From assembly GCA_023399355.1 (NCBI GenBank), contig JAEWQC010000273.1, forward strand, positions 1 to 6,550: 6,550 nucleotides of DNA. The letters are read 5' to 3'. Under the pieces are notes generated by a model. That model worked only from the letters and a program-made list of their open reading frames with translations, did no database searches and had not been told where the DNA came from. Below, piece after piece: positions 6,165-6,550 of the stretch. Source of the stretch: Bacillota bacterium. Its GTDB lineage: Bacteria; Bacillota; Clostridia; Acetivibrionales; DTU013. The first letter of the stretch is position 1. Each line of letters starts with the position of its first letter. The translations under genes and the position numbers were made by a program.

Positions 6165-6181
6165 ATTATAATTTATAATTT
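6165..6181. promoter_or_regulatory. candidate regulator binding site B (15-bp palindrome)
   Basis: ATTATAA-T-TTATAAT at 6165-6179 is a perfect palindrome around a single central base. It shares TTATAAYTTATAATTT with site A, about 137 bp away centre to centre. It lies about 90 bp upstream of the regulator start codon, where a bound repressor could control the regulator's own promoter. In such AT-rich DNA some palindromes arise by chance, but the recurrence of a 16-base string at both ends of the divergent region supports a real operator. Confidence 0.45.
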
Positions 6182-6267
6182 TATTTGTAGAAAAGCCCTT
6201 TAATTCTTTACTTTGTTTCACATTTATGCTATTTTTAAGAATAGAATTTTATAAGGATGTGTTTAAT

Positions 6268-6550
6268 ATGACAAATAATTTCATCCTGACTGATTATGCT
6301 TATTCATCGATTCTGGACATGATTCTGTCTTCAGAAATAAAACCGGGTGATAGAATAAGGGAGGATCTGATTGCGGAGAAATTCGGCATCAGCCGCACTC
6401 CGGTCAGGGAAGCTGTCAACCAGCTCGTACAGAACGGTTTTGTTGTGAATATAAAAAGGAAAGGGTTATATTGTGTAAACATAACCAAGTCGGAGCTTTT
6501 GGATCTGCTGGATATCCGAACCGCTCTGGAGTCTATTTCCTTTAATAAAT
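6268..6550 (+). CDS. GntR-family (FadR/FCD-type) regulator, 5' part only
   Basis: The first 94 residues of a transcription regulator cut by the right edge. The N-terminal winged helix-turn-helix is complete: a first helix at about 10-22, IKPGDRIRED (24-33), LIAEKFGISRTPVREAV (34-50) with the recognition helix, and the wing NIKRKGLYCV (61-70). From residue 72, ITKSELLDLLDIRTALES matches the start of the effector-binding FCD domain, which usually binds a small organic acid or sugar derivative, often through a metal. AAGGA lies roughly 10 nt before the ATG. The gene diverges from the sugar operon and probably controls it, through the palindromic repeats in the shared intergenic region. The ligand is unknown; a pathway intermediate is likely. 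Without the C-terminal part, family placement rests on the DNA-binding domain and the first FCD helix. Confidence 0.88.
   Translation, partial: MTNNFILTDYAYSSILDMILSSEIKPGDRIREDLIAEKFGISRTPVREAVNQLVQNGFVVNIKRKGLYCVNITKSELLDLLDIRTALESISFNK

Larger units (their letters stand above)
5898..6267. other. divergent regulatory region between operon and regulator
   Basis: This 370-bp gap separates the leftward operon from the rightward regulator gene and is strongly AT-rich between about 5970 and 6260. It holds the operon promoter and an 84-nt predicted leader, two copies of an AT-rich palindromic motif, and a weaker candidate promoter for the regulator. No further gene is visible. The leader contains TGAAAG (5926-5931) and CTTTCA (5949-5954), which could form a weak 6-bp stem, but no recognisable riboswitch. 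Confidence 0.7.

Noticed and set aside
6021..6181. AT-rich repeats as CRISPR, phage attachment site or replication origin
   Set aside because: There are only two spaced copies, no regular spacers, no DnaA boxes that I can see and no integrase nearby; an operator or UP element explains them better.

Overview
The window looks like a chromosomal stretch of a low-to-moderate G+C Firmicute, probably a Clostridia or Lachnospiraceae-type anaerobe. This rests on the strong AGGAGG-type ribosome binding sites, a SigA-like promoter with AT-rich flanks, a sugar ABC importer without its own ATPase gene, and a GntR/FCD regulator. No species can be named from the sequence alone.

Almost everything lies in one leftward (minus-strand) operon, read from about 5980 down to the left edge. 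In transcription order it encodes two CUT1-type sugar permeases (5897-4962 and 4949-4080), a Gfo/Idh/MocA NAD(P)-dependent oxidoreductase (4039-3044), a xylose-isomerase-like TIM-barrel isomerase/epimerase (3033-2242), a lipoprotein sugar-binding protein (2184-790), a stand-alone PCC/DUF296 domain protein (485-48), and the first three codons of a further gene behind a strong ribosome binding site (11-1). Permease 1/permease 2 and oxidoreductase/isomerase are tightly packed, with the ribosome binding site of the second gene overlapping the stop codon of the first. The binding-protein gene stands apart, with a strong hairpin on each side.

A divergent gene at 6268 begins a GntR-family regulator of the FadR/FCD type and is cut by the right edge. 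The 370-bp gap between it and the operon holds a near-consensus promoter for the operon (TTGACT-17 bp-TATAAT) and two copies of an AT-rich palindromic motif, TTATAAYTTATAATTT. One copy is just upstream of the operon promoter and the other is near the likely regulator promoter; they are natural candidates for the regulator's operators.

Together the genes describe regulated uptake of a sugar or glycoside and its cytoplasmic conversion by an oxidoreductase and a metal-dependent isomerase/epimerase. The gene content resembles part of the E. coli ycj cluster (YcjN/O/P transporter, YcjR epimerase, YcjS dehydrogenase), which suggests chemistry through a 3-keto-sugar, but the substrate cannot be read from the sequence. 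The least explained member is the PCC/DUF296 protein. I see no mobile element, CRISPR array, tRNA or rRNA, and most of the window is a conventional carbohydrate operon.
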